From positions 11,532,001 to 11,596,000 of the forward strand of contig OZ176051.1 in assembly GCA_964247055.1 (NCBI GenBank): DNA of 64,000 bases, written 5' to 3'. The notes under the pieces are model-generated. The model was not told the origin of the DNA and made no database searches. It saw nothing but the letters and a program-made list of their open reading frames with translations. A program made the position numbers and the translations under genes. Below are positions 37,101-50,696 of this stretch, piece by piece; the stretch's first letter is position 1; the number at the start of each line of letters is the position of its first letter. The DNA is from Paragordius varius. Taxonomy: Eukaryota; Nematomorpha.

Positions 37101-40100
37101 TTAAAACTCCGTTGCATTATTAAATAAATTATTTGTAAGCTTATTTGGGGAATTTTCACCATGATCTCTGTCTTGGAGCTCAACAGTTTTGTCTTGGAAT
37201 TATACCAAAAATCATAATATTTTAAAAAATCGTTTGATTATATGTTGTTTTTATTTAAATTTTCATACAATACTTTATAGGCTTCTTTAAAACAGTGTTT
37301 GCAGCCGGTCTAAGCCCTTATAGAATCCGCGGTTCTTAGTTCCGCTAAAAGTTAAAATGGGTTATAGTTTTGGTTTTCAAAACAGTTTCCACTCCACTTT
37401 TTGGGATAGATGGTATGTTTTTTATAAATCATATAAACAATTTATTTTGGAATATAGCGAAAAAAAGTAACAATCTTTTAATTTTTAAATTTATCTGACA
37501 GTGATACAGGGTTTAGTGACGGGTCATAGAAGCAATCATGATCGTGACTGTGATTTCTTATAAAAATAACCTGCCATATCAAACATATTTTTACCAAAGA
37601 AAATTGTGGTATACTTGATATAGATGTAAAAAATATGAAGTTTATTGATATTATTAAGAGAATTTCTTACATGTTTGATAGTTTTAGTATTTTTAATAAG
37701 ATGGTTATATTCGTAAGCACATTCTTTGCTTAAGGTATCTATTCCATCATTAATGATTAGAAAAAATGTTCTTTCAAGTGAACCCAGCCAAATTATATAT
37801 TTAGCTATATAATAAGTATCCATATCAGCCATCTCAATCAATCCTTTCATGTTTCTATTTTTTAATCATCATATTAATGAATATGGCAAAATCAAAAAAA
37901 ATATATAATTTAATTTAATATATAAAAACAGTATAAGATGATCTAGTTTGTATTTGAGGCTTGGAAAGCTCTTTCCAGAGCTTACACTGTTTTTTGAATT
38001 TGTGCAGATTTGGAATACAAGCTATATTATATCACACATACCGTATAAATGCCCAATCCTATACGATATAAAGCCGAATTTTTGCTAATTTTTTATTTCA
38101 CATGCATTTCCAATATTTAGAAAGAGAATAGAATATAGCATATAGAATATTAGCAATGTTAAGTCAAATTATTCTATGAGTAAGTATGCTAGTCTTGAGT
38201 TAAATGTTGCCAGATATCATATCATCAAAGGGAATTACTATTGGCTAATAAACTAAGAAAGTGAAAATATAATTATATGCCAATAATATTGCCCTTTGCT
38301 GATTATTCCTGGCAATAATGAATTAAATAGCACTGCATACTTACTCACTCATACTGTATTGTGAAGCAAAAGCATTTATCAAGCGTGCACATTAATATAA
38401 AAAGCATGCGGGAGAAGCCTAGTTTTTGTTAGTTTGCGGGGTGTGTGTTAGCTTATTTAAATATTTTTACATAATGCATTTTGCTTGGGTATTTCCAAAG
38501 TTCATCAATATCAGGAGACATTTGGAACCTTTCAGCTATGTCCGATGGTACAAAATAAGTGAATTTTACGCGTTCATCTTGCATGTTAGGTATAAAATAT
38601 GCTCGTTCAATCATACGAGTTACCATTCTAATTCACATTTAGCCAAATAATTTATATTGAGTTACAAAATATAATTAAACATAGTTGTAATAGCGCGGAT
38701 ATTTTTTATATCAATTAATTGTCACCTATTTATGTCGTATAAATCATCTAACTTAACTTAAAATCGACACCTTGAAAAATGAAATTTCAAAACCTTAAGA
38801 TATTTGAATTTTGACCAATATTAGGTGATATAAAATATATGTTTGTATTAGTTGAGGTAATAATAAGGAGTGTCCATAACTCAGAAATGTACCCTGATAT
38901 TTATCTGTTTCCAACTATTTTAAATCATACATTCAATTTAATAGTGACACATATTCGAGGGAGGAAAACGAGGTATTGGATTAAATTAAACGAATACAGA
39001 TCAGTCATTAAGTCTGGATAAAAAATAGCCGATATCAAAAAACCGTAGCGAATGTTTATAATTTAGTGGTATGAGAAAACTGATTGACAAAGACATTATA
39101 ATTACTGTTTAATAATTCTTTACTGATCGTAATTAAATCTATATTCGCACACTAGTGTACATTTAATTTAGGGACTTATTATCTAAAAAATTATAATCCT
39201 TAATTAATTGGAGACTTAGGCGTCAATAATTGTATTTGGTTAAAAGAGTAAAAGTAGATTAATAAATACGAAAATTGTGGATATATTTGTATGTATCTAA
39301 AGGCATCGAGATACGGGATCCCTAGCACAGAATCTACAATATGTATTACACCATTGGTAACACCAACGTTCGGTTGAATAATTTGCGCCATAACGCCTCC
39401 CCCCTTAACAAAAGTATCTAAAATTGAAAAGTTTAAATTTATCAAATAAAGTTTAACCGTTACTTTTAGTAATACAGTAAAAATTAAAATTATACGGACA
39501 GAACGACATTTTTTTAAACCCAGAATCGTAAATTACATAATTGATTTTATCATCATACATATCACTCATACTTTGCAAATTTAAACAATGAGCTATATTT
39601 AAAAATACCAAGTTTAAAAAAGTACAACGGTGTTTAAAAAAATATTTATCTTTTTAGGTTTTGCCCGTGTAATTTCAATTTTTACTGTATAAATAAATGT
39701 TTTACAGCCAGCTAAATGGTCGTAATGGAGAAGGCTTAATCCATGATCATGCAAAGTTTTTTCCAGCGCTATATCGTTCCGGTTATAGGTGTAAAACTTT
39801 GTCCCAGGTATCAAATGCATATTGAGTATCTAAAAATTATTTGTCATATGTGAGTCTATTTTAAAAACTAAAAAATTGGTTCCTTTGACCAGCTACATTT
39901 TTTCTTTCTAATTACAAGAATGCAAATCATCCAAAAGTTTTGTGTATAAATTTTAATTTTTAAAGAGTATTTATATTTATTATTTTTTTTTAAATTACAG
40001 CTTTTAGCTTTGCGGGATCCTTTAAATCGTTTTGATTGGCGAGGGGAATTTTATTAAATGCCGCATCTGTTGGTGCGAAAATCGTTAATGGTCTATTGTC

Positions 40101-43100
40101 ACCCAACAATAGGTTGCTGAATTCCGGAACATTTAACAGGTTAGCAAACCTCCTGTAAAAAATAAACACCATTATATAAATATTAATTAGATCTAGAATA
40201 TATTTGTCCGATAATATATCTATTTTTTATATAAATTTTATTTTAACCAAATTATCTTGTCTTAGTTCATTCCTATATATATTTATTCAATTACATATTA
40301 CAAATTTTAAAAAAGAAGGTATGCAAATAGTTTTACGTTAAGTCCGGATGTTTTCTAATGAATTCAGCCCTGTCATCCTTGATGACGGCTAAAACATTGT
40401 CGATTATATGGACAACGCCATTCCCCAAGGGTATATCAGGTGTTATAATTCGGGCATAGACGCTACCCTCTTTAATGTGATTATAATTGGTCCGTGATTC
40501 ACTCACGACATAATCTAATAATAAAATAATACCATATGAAAATTAAACTTTTTTGTCACATAAAAAGAAAAACATAAGGACAAAAATTTTTATAGGGACA
40601 GTTAAAGTTTATTTATAATTTGTGAGGGATATAGATGCAAATTAATTATACATTTATATTTACATTTGAAATAATTTAAGTCATATGTTAAAAATCACGG
40701 ATTTAAAAATATATTAACTCTTTAGTTTTGCTCTTGGAATGTTTTGTCTTTATAATTTTACAATTAAAATTTTAAAAGCGTGTGAATATAACTAAAATAT
40801 TTTACATTCAAGCGGTGTATATTGATATGGCTCTTCTATTTCTGTATATGTATTCTGGTTGCCACCATAATAATTTACAGAAGCAAAGTTGGGGCCTTGT
40901 GGTGGTATATTTGCGTAAGATGGACCATTGCCCTATATAAAATATTTATATTAATTGATAACAGAAAGTTTTATTTAGATTATAAAAATAAATACTTGAT
41001 TACTAAATTTGTACGACTCGATTTTTTAATTATACTGCTGTAAGTGGATTATATATATTGATAAAATATCATTAGGATTTTTAGACTAATCAAACAAATA
41101 TACGTCGGTGGTATTTAGGAAATACAGGCTTATGGATATATATAACATAGACAACAAAATTTGACTTTTTCAAGGGCCATTTTTGTAAATTTCAAATTTA
41201 TTTCAGTAAAGTACACAAATAGTCTATCTAGATGAAAAATATGATCTAACACCTGAGAATTTTATGGTTTATCGGAAATTTTTGTCCCCGATTTAACATT
41301 AAACTCGAAACTTTCATAATTTAAAGTTTTTGATATATAGCCGAGTATTTTATATCATTCGAAAGAGCGCAAATAACAAAATCTCCAATGGTAGGTCATT
41401 TAAATTAATCTGATTTAAAAGTTATTTGTCTATATATAATAAATATTGTCAATCCTTAAACGACTAACTAATTTAAAAATTATATAAATTATTTTAATAC
41501 AATTATTAGAGTTATATTGCATTAGTTGTATATTTTTAAAAAATATTTTTTAGTAAAATTTTGGTAAAGCGCTAATTAAAAAAATCTAATTACTTTGGTA
41601 GAATTATAATTTTTTATTCAGGTTTACTGTTAAAACAATGATATATATCATAAAATGCAAAAAATCGAGTGGCAGAAAAAATATTACTTAGTAATGAATT
41701 GTAGATAAAATATATCCTTAAATATATATATGGTAGGAAAAATATTATTGTGTTTTCGGTTTAGTGGATAACTAGCGATTTAGGAAGATGCTTGATGCTT
41801 CATTCCAATATTATATATAATTAATATAAAGCTTTAAATATAAAAAAATAATGTTCAATTCTCAGAGTGGGCTCCAAAATTCTCTTTTTTATACAGTTAA
41901 GCTAGTTCCTAAGATGGCAAATATGCCTAGAGTGGGCGATAACCACATATTATATATATTTAGGGCTTTAAAATAATACATATCGAATAATGATTTATAG
42001 TTTTCAGAAAAATTTAGGGGCGTATTTTTTGGTATTTGAATCATTGTGAAACCGTATTAATTTTTATATATTTTGAGATAAATCCTTAGCAAAGAGCGAA
42101 AATTGGTACTACAAAAAGTAGTTTCTAAAATTTAGTAAAATATTAATAAATGCGCACATGTTTTTCAAAATGAGGCCTGCGAAGCCATATAAGTGGGCTC
42201 ACCTGAAGTAATAAATAATATTTTATTTAAATACCGTTCTATCCTGTTGAAAATATGACTGTCCATATGGCGCGTCATTAGAGAATGGTACAGCTTTCGC
42301 ATTTGATCCAAATGTTCTTGGATATTGATTGTCGTTTCCCCTAAAATTACTGTAAGAAGGCATGTTGGATGTTTTTGATGCATCATTGATCTGATTTTCA
42401 TATGAATATCCGTTTGAACCTGATCTGTATTGGGAAGATTGTTGAGGAACATTTCTATAATTGTTTGGTTCCCTTCCATATTTACCAACATTACCATTAA
42501 AGCACTGAATACCACTTTTGGGATCACAATAAGGGATGTATGATTCAGGTTTGAGCCAAGGTGTGATAGGAACTTGTGCGGACAGTCTAGGTTCTCCATA
42601 CAAAAATATTGAAGCATAGCCGCTGGTCCTTAAAGGTGTTCGGTCGCCATACATGAGAGGTCGCGAAAATAAGATTCGTTTGGGTACAATGTGAGCTTGT
42701 ATAAACTATATATTAATTTATTCTAAAACAATAGCCAAATTCAAAATGCTGAAAATATAAGGTTTGAAGTAGTCAAGAGTCTAATTCGTTTATTATTATT
42801 TCCAATAATATTACTTGACATTATAGTTTAATTTGTTTGAGTCAGTTTTAGATTAGTTTTTTTTAACAATTAACTAAAAACTTATTATACCACTTTCAAA
42901 CATAAAAGACCATTATTACCATATTATCAGCCGGCTGGATTTTATTGAATGCTTCATATGTGGGTACGAACAGTGTAAAAGGAGTGTTGAGATCATTCAA
43001 TAGAGAAGCTGTTTGATCGAGTTCGAAACTGAAAATTTGGAAATATTAGGACATAATATATTTATTAATCATGTAATAAATTTTTTAAGCTCTTACAATC

Positions 43101-46100
43101 TTTGGTGTTTTTTAAGTTCCATAATGTATTGGAAAATAGTTGAGGAGTTTCCCAATGGATAAAGGACTCGATCTACCGTGTGATAGATACCGGGTTGTCC
43201 TAGCGGTCTTCCAAATTTAACAATTTTTCCAGAATTCACGTAAATATCCTATTAAAAACAATAAAGAAGAAAACTTTATTTTTATTTCATAAAAAAAATA
43301 TTTTGCTATTTATCTTTTACAAAATTCCATTTGTTTTAATTGTTTTTTTCGAAAATCGCAAAATTTGAGCACAACCTGCTAAATAATTTTTTTGCAGATA
43401 CATGTAACACCGAAAAATATTAAAATCAATCATAATGCATAATTCATATTTTAAAGAATGTTTACAGAATGATTCCCATTTTTAAATGGGCTAATTTCTT
43501 AATCGAGATTGCGCAAAAGATTTCGATAAATGCTGGATTCTAACATAGAGGGTTTTTTATTATTTGAGATAATTTATATGCATTACTATACTTTGGTATT
43601 TTGAAGCTAGGAAACGTTATAAAACGATTTATAATACATAGATAAGGTTTTATACAATTCGTTGGGCTTAAAACTTTTTCAGTATATATTTTAGATTAGA
43701 AGAGATGTTTGCCTTCAATTTTAGCTTTTTGTGAAAAGTGATTTATTATATAATAAATAACAAAAATCTGTGTGATAGAAATATTCATTACTTTATTATA
43801 TAGAAAGGTTGTTTTGCTATAATATAAAAGTTTTTACCGTTTCCACTATGATTCATACCCATGAATTACGTTATAAAAATATTTAAAATAATTTAAATAA
43901 ATGATACATTTTATTAAATCTTATTTACGGTATAATTATTATTGTGCAATCTCAACGTTTTTGAGTATATTGAGAAAATTAGTTCTTTTTGCGGATCAAA
44001 GATTAAAAATTTCAGAAAACCTCATATAAAATTTTAAATTTTATGCAATTTATTATTAAAATGATAATTTTATAGCTTATAGCTTTCAACAAAAATTTTA
44101 TTTAGCGAATGTCCGCACATTTTGCGATTCGAATAAAGCCCACAAAAGAGCTATAACTTTCTTTCACTCAAAAGGCTCAAAACCAAAATCACCATGAAAA
44201 TCCTGATACATTTTCTGTAATTATAAATTCAACTGGATATTTATTTTGTGTGTTTGTCTCGCAAAATATATTATTGAGGTTAACAACTTCAAAATTCTAC
44301 AAAAAAAATCCAAACAGGTAGCAACTGACATTTTAAGAATATGTAAATATCATATAAATACATTAATATATGCATTTAAATAAGTAATATTTTGTTAAGA
44401 TAGATTATAATAGATAAATGACGGATTAATAATGTTTAATAACAGTTGAAATCCGTGATATAATGATGTGAACAAGAATTAAACTGAAAATTAAATTGAA
44501 AATTATATTCCATTAATTCACAGATATAACAACTCTTAGATTAGATAGATTTCACAAGCGTTCGATTAAAACTTGTTTTACTTTGAGTTTATATCAGTGG
44601 TTAAAATAATTTAAATAGCTTTTTAGCCTATTATCATTTTTGCATAAAAGGTATATGATTCATCATTTACGAATATAAGGAAATAGCGCAATCGCAAATT
44701 ACGCTATCTCACAAGTAGTCAAAATTAAATTTATAAAAAAAATTGACTATAGCTTGTAAAACAATTTTTAAACCTTTTGATCATAATAATTGGTTGGTCC
44801 AAATACAAAATTTAAATATTTTTAAAATTGATTTATATTCTTAATCTCATATATACCGTATGCATTCTAATACTCGCTAATTCACGGTAGATAAAGTGCA
44901 ATCTGAATGGCCAATTTTTAAAAGGGCTAATTATACTGTTAAATAAATGATTATCAGACACAGTTTAGTTATTTATACCCTGTCTTTAAGTATGGATGAT
45001 GCTAAATCGTTTGCATCCATCAAATTTGATTGAAAACTAGGGCCTGCTAATGGATTATTATAACCATAATTGCTATCATACACGGCTCCAACACTGTTTC
45101 CGACTCCAACAATCCTGTTATTTTGAAGTGATGCATAGCGGTCATTGTTGTAATTATAGTTATTTTTTCTACCTGCCTCATGATAATTTATGGCATATGG
45201 GGATGGTTGAACATTAACCCGATAGGTGTTGGGTCTGTAGTAGGCGGCTTCATTTTCGGTTAAACCTGGCGGATTTGACATGAAAAGTGATTGTTTTCTC
45301 GTTACTGTTATCCATACTCGTCCGGAACCATAAGTTTCATAAGATCTATTGCCTCCGCTCAATAAATCATCTCCTGTTATGATTGTTTTTACTAGCGCGG
45401 TAAAATAAAATAATTTTGGATAAAAAAAATAATTACAAATCTTTAAGTTATAATACAGTATGCACATTAATGTTGATCAACTCACTAACATTATAGTTGG
45501 ACAATTGGTAATACATTGCGTATGATATAAAATTAATTTTGTCCATAATTAAAAAAATAAATAAGGTGTAAGATAGGAAAAAATTGTTATTTTTAACATT
45601 TTGCTGTTTTTTCCTATACACTCTTGCGCTGTGGCGAAAAATAATTATGAACAACAATAATGTGCACATTGATAATATATAAATATATGATTTAATTTTA
45701 CGGATAAGAGTAGAGTATTTTCCTTATGACTCCCTTAACTTCTTTCTATAGTTGTGAATATATGCTAACCAGGGTAATCATCGGAAAGGTTTATTGAGTT
45801 TTCAATAACCTGACACTTAAAATGCAGTTACGGTCGTTTAAATATATGTAACCATCGCAAACTTAATAAAATCGTAGTGAAAACTTAAGTTTAGACTAAT
45901 TTTTATAAGAAGCCGGCATATGAATGCATTGGTCACTAAATGATTTTCCTTTTTAATTATCATATTGATTTTGTGAAAATATTTCACCATACGCCACTGT
46001 ATGATATTGAATAAAATTGTGGTAGCTATAATATAAACCAGGTGTAATCATAAGTCCTTCCCGGGTTAATGAGACGATGTCAACGAAAAGCAAGCACCCT

Positions 46101-49089
46101 ATTGATTTGTCACAGAGCATATTGTCCATACGACTATAAACCAAGACATAAGTTACACTCCTATTTTTAGGAATCATTTTGTATTTTGTGCCTAAAAATT
46201 TCACCTTACGCCTTGCTTTTTCTATATTGGCAGAAGAAAAAACTGGTTAGCCATCATTCATTACCACAAACATATGGTTCACATGTACCAACGATTATAC
46301 ACGTGAAATTTAAAAAATGTAAAATTGTGATTTAAATATGAGATAGCGAACGCTTGGGCAGACCATGCACGCGAAAAGTGCAAGAATCATTGAATGATGA
46401 CCCAGCTCAAACTCAGCTACAATAGCCAGAAGCATCACATGTATTATAAAAAATCAGTAGACTTCTACATTAGAGATCAATAAACTCGGAAAATGGGGCC
46501 GAATTTGAATGATCGTCAAAAGCGACTTTATTTTGTAAATCTATTAAATCGTGGCTTTCAACTTACCAGGTTGGTCTATCAAAAAGGATAAATCAGTTGG
46601 GAAGTAGACCATGCTGAGTTTTTGGTGAGATTCCAGTGGTATTCATAAACATGTGAAGCCAATCCGTTAGTATATAACGCTATCAACAAATGTTAATTGA
46701 AACAATACATTAATAAACAACCGGAATTCAGATGACATGGCAAAATAATTTTGATCTGAATACCGTTTTCCACAGCTGAACCAGTAAAAGACACCTTAAA
46801 TTCAATTCGATGGTAAACTTTTTGCATCCACTAAGCTCTACCTGGGTCGTCTGATTATTTTTTACTTCGCATCAATGACATATATACTCATTTAGCAGAA
46901 CTTAAAAATTTTAAACGTCCAAGATGGTTTGACGGATGGTTTGTCGCAAAAAACAATCAATTTCCATTATCAGAATACACAAAGCGTATAGAAATCGTTA
47001 GACGATAAATATTTCGAATAAAATCTATATTTAATTACCAATATTACTTTCTTACTTTAATAACCGGTAAACACCTATGATTACACCTGGTAGTTTTGAA
47101 AACAAAAATATCAAATTACGCATGTGGTATTTCAGAAAGGGATATTCGATTCTTAATTGAGGATACTGTCGAAATGCCAATTCAAGAGCATTATTCGTAG
47201 GCGCCATAAATGTATATGGCATGTATTGATCGGCGAATTCCTTTTCAAATCCTAACTCTTTGATATACCTACAAATCTATAAAATATATATTTTTTAAAT
47301 AAAATACGAAAATAATAATTTTAAAAATTATTACATAAATGAGTCATATAATTACTAATCGCTTTTACATGGCAAAATAATTGTAATGATATCCACATTA
47401 ACTATTATTATAAGAAGGTGCGCTATTGTAATTGTTTATTTATGCTTTTCAACATTTTTTAATAAAAAAGTTATCTTAAAGGGGTTAGTTGTATTAATAC
47501 AAATTTTTAACCTTTAAACTTTATAAATGTATTCAGATTATTATTATAATGCATAAATAACCATAAAACAATACAATACTGCGAAAATGTTTATGTTATG
47601 AAAATATAATTTTTTCATGGTGAAAAATATTTTATTGCTTCCGAAATAAAAGTGTACATGTTATATTTTATAAGAGTATGTAATTTTAAATAAATTATAA
47701 TATATGGGAAATTAATATGCAATATTCATTTATTAAAAAAATTGATATCGAATAATATATTTTTTTTTCATATTAATGACTAGACTTGGCAAAATTATAA
47801 ACTTTGAATGTTTTCAATAAAAAATTGTAAATAATAACCCAGAAAACTTATATATTCTTTATTACGTTTAAAATCTTATAAATATTTAAAATATTTTTAA
47901 GAAATTAATAAAGATATACGGTTATTGAATGATTAAAATTGATACTGATTTAATATTTATGTAAAAAATAAATGAATGATATACGGTTTGATTGCTAAAA
48001 GTTTAAATCAACACAAAAAGTCAAGGACGATCCTGAAGTGTTCAAGGATTAACTTGAAATATCAAGGACCAACTTAAAATGTAAGAACACTCTTGAAGCG
48101 CAACATAGTGAATATTTTTAACTAAAAATGAAAAGTTTTTAAATATTAATCTATATAATCAAATCTTGTTCCATGCTATGGTTTAGTAAATATTTAGTAT
48201 TATAACAACTAAAATTTTTTACAGTTGTTAAAAATAAATCAATTTTCCCGTTTTTAAAGGTAAGCCATATCCAAAAATAATTTAGATCAAAAATCTGCAT
48301 TTTAAATTTATTATTTTACCCCAATAAACTTTTATGAACAGAATCAATTTAATCATCACGCAATTAAATTAACATCATAAATTTTGTGCATAAGTAAAAC
48401 AATAATTGATTAAACAAAAATAATGGATATCAAGTCATGGATTAGTAAAAGGGAGGTACTTAATCAGAATTTACTCAGGTACTTTTAATTACAGTCATGT
48501 ATCCTTTATTTTATCAAAAATTTATTTTCTTTCGTTGGTATAAATATGTGTTAAAGAATGGAACAAGTGCTCAATGGTATTAACAATCCACATTAAAAAA
48601 ACATATACCATAGATCTCATGTTTTTCCATTCTTTACCAAATATTATACCCATATAACAAAAAAAATAAATTTTTGATAAAATAAAGGATACATGACTGT
48701 AAAATATGTGGGAAAAGATGTATATAACATACTGTTGTAAGTTCTGGATCCTTAAACAATGTATCTAAAACTGCATTGTTGGTTGGTAACATAGGGTTTC
48801 CGCCTTGTGACTGTTGTTTACCCGCAAAAGAATTTTGATGTGAATATTGATATTGTTGGTGATTATTTATATTATTAATACTAGGGTAATTAATAGGGTT
48901 TTGGTGTTGTGGGGCCGGAGGAGGCATGTAAGGGGGATTGTACGTATGATGAGAAGAATAGATTTGTTTTTTAGTACGATTCCTTTTTATTGACACATTT
49001 CGATCGGGAGAATAGCCATTATTTTCACATTGCACATTAAAGTACGCGGAAAATAGTAAAACAAATATTATTGGAAATATATATTTCAT
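34149..49089 (-). CDS. Secreted, probably GPI-anchored protein with four fasciclin (FAS1) domains
   Basis: Minus-strand exons are 48733-49089, 47120-47276, 44979-45391, 43097-43248, 42920-43028, 42235-42705, 40806-40932, 40337-40514, 39999-40152, 39706-39829, 39270-39417, 37671-37854, 36817-36937 and 34149-34345, giving 963 aa. FAS1 proteins mediate cell adhesion. The signal peptide is MKYIFPIIFVLLFSAYFNVQ, followed by a Pro/Gln/Asn-rich stretch. Domain 1 spans about 104-355, domain 2 about 361-650, domain 3 about 656-795 and domain 4 about 798-930. Key blocks are FMAPTNNALELAF, LFVPTYEAFNKI, IFAPTDAAFNKIP, IPLGNGVVHIIDNVL, VTNGVIHIVDSVL and VTNGIIHVIDNLL. The protein ends in a hydrophobic tail, LLIMIFIISFCFY, fitting GPI attachment. 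Domains 1 and 2 are enlarged by Asn/Tyr/Gln-rich loops in exons 3 and 6. Four-domain architecture matches fasciclin I and TGFBI/periostin types. Exon joins have consistent phase throughout. Confidence 0.9.
35088..35645. mobile_element. MITE family B, copy 1
   Basis: About 558 bp with termini ACCATTTGCACTTCCAGAGTG and CACTTTTGAAGTGCAAATGGT. At the right, several AGTGTCAAGGACCAACTTGA-type units occur in tandem. The ACCATTT end is shared with family A. It lies in the last intron of the FAS1 gene. Confidence 0.85.
42235..42705 (-). other. Low-complexity Asn/Ser/Tyr-rich insertion inside FAS1 domain 2
   Basis: This 157-codon exon begins with a normal FAS1 strand (FIQAHIVPKRILFSRPLMYG) and then continues into a long polar segment rich in Asn, Ser, Gln, Tyr and Pro. 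FAS1 structure resumes only two exons later. It reads as a disordered loop between two strands of the fold. Confidence 0.7.
45460..45665. repeat. Dispersed repeat family F, copy 2
   Basis: It begins CAGTATGCACATTAATGTTG and its far end, AACAATAATGTGCACATT, is a rough inverse of the start, suggesting a MITE of about 205 bp. The first 105 bp match 19945-20055. It lies in FAS1 intron 2. Confidence 0.55.
46038..47090 (+). mobile_element. Mariner transposon with decayed transposase
   Basis: About 1.05 kb with inverted ends CCAGGTGTAATCATAAGT and its counterpart ending at 47090, close to the CCAGGTGTAC ends of mauritiana-type mariners. TA flanks the right end; the left duplication is lost. On the + strand, scattered pieces resemble mariner transposase, including NLNDRQKRLYFVNLLNRG near 46500, LKQYINKQPEF near 46700 and SDYFLLRINDIYTHLAELKNF near 46860-46910. 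Many stops and frame changes are present, so the copy is old. It lies in FAS1 intron 2, about 30 bp from exon 2. Confidence 0.8.
47815..48106. mobile_element. MITE family B, copy 2 (partial)
   Basis: It matches the right half of the copy at 35088-35645, from AATAACCCAGAAAACTTAT to the AAGGACCAACTTAAAATGTA units. The left end is missing. It lies in FAS1 intron 1. Confidence 0.75.
48492..48698. mobile_element. Palindromic MITE, family C copy 2, with TA target duplication
   Basis: CAGTCATGTATCC at the left and GGATACATGACTG at the right are flanked by TA on both sides. The two halves pair over most of the 207 bp. It lies in FAS1 intron 1, 34 bp downstream of the exon 1 donor. Confidence 0.85.
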
Positions 49090-50632
49090 TATAGGAAGTA
49101 AAGTTATTCCAATTAACAAAAGTTATTATAAATATATTTTAAACTGTAAATGTATTTGTATGTGTATTGTGGAAAAAATATATTATAAATACTAGTAATA
49201 CCTTTGCTTTAATAACAATTTTTACCTGTAAATACCAATAAAAGAAACAAAAATTATAAATGCTTTTTTCCAAATTTCATCATTACTGACTGCTTATCTA
49301 TAAATGTTTTTCGTGTTATAAATTAAATATTATTTATTTTTTAGTTTTCTCCAAAAAGACAAGAAATAAACATACCCTCTGAAATATAAAATTATATTAT
49401 TTGAACCCAGGTATTTATATTATGTTGTGTCCTTTACACTAAAAAATAAAAAAATGTTTTTATTCATTTATTATATAACTATATGTTTGCTTTGTAATTT
49501 AATATTATTCTCATTACATTAGAAGACATAAAAATTGTTTGTACATTTAATAAGCGAAATTATGTAAATATATTATGCTAAGTTGGGCACCTGATAAAGC
49601 CTCTATGCATTTTTATTTACCATTTTGTCAACGAGAACAAATATTTTATGTTAAAATAATAATTTGAATTCTCGTAAAATTTTAATTGAACACCAAAATT
49701 TTCGATACAGAAAATAATAATGATAAAATGTTTAATAATCATTCTTATAAATAAAAAATTAAAAAAGTATTAATAAATATACAAAACTAATTAACTAACA
49801 ATGTCAAAATTGTGACAATTGGCGCTTTACATTTTACAGACATTTAGAATTCGATAAGCCTAAAGGCTTTACTTACATAAATGTACTCTAAAATATATAT
49901 TTAATTCAGGGGTTTCTGTTGTAGCATGGGTCCTCATTCTGCAGAGAAGGTTTTTAACATTGTTAATCAAAAATTGTGTAATACGACCTTTAATTGTTTA
50001 TTTTTCTTTTGCATAAGATTTATTTATTATAAATCAAAATTTTTTAAAAAATTAAGCCTAGATTCGTCACTATCAAAACATTTCCAACGATAAACGACTG
50101 ACTTAATAATATTAACGGCACTTGTGGTATTTGATTCTGTGTCAGAATACCGTTATTTAAAAACAAAAGTAATATTAAAAATACTGGCATCATCAGTGAT
50201 AACAGCAATATTAGTCATAACATAAAATTAAGACACTATCATCCAACTTAAAACATATTATACATTCAATAGATATATCCATAACTATATGTTCATCGTT
50301 ATATTTAACATATAAAATATGTAAGCCCATTCTTGTTGCCAATCAAAATAAATGAGTTAAGGGAAAATAAATCAAGAAATATAGAATTAGAATAATTTGC
50401 TGTTTGGTATTGATTTTTTATCCATATACAAATTTAAAGGCCTGGGCACGCGGTCTTCGAGCTTTATGTGCGACTCACGAAAAATTACCATAAATTGCAA
50501 AAATATGCTTAAAAACTCTTAGTTAAATTGATATTTTTAAACAATTTTTTTTTGAAATCAATAAAATAAGCAAGGAACTAGACCTCATTATTAAACCGTG
50601 TTTATGCTCGAAATCTATCAAAATATTAAAAA

Positions 50633-50696
<64 letters not shown>

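Noticed and set aside
45953-46204. Open stretch of 83 codons on the minus strand inside FAS1 intron 2
   Set aside because: It overlaps the mariner left end and does not fit the FAS1 fold. Exons 2 and 3 join in phase without it.
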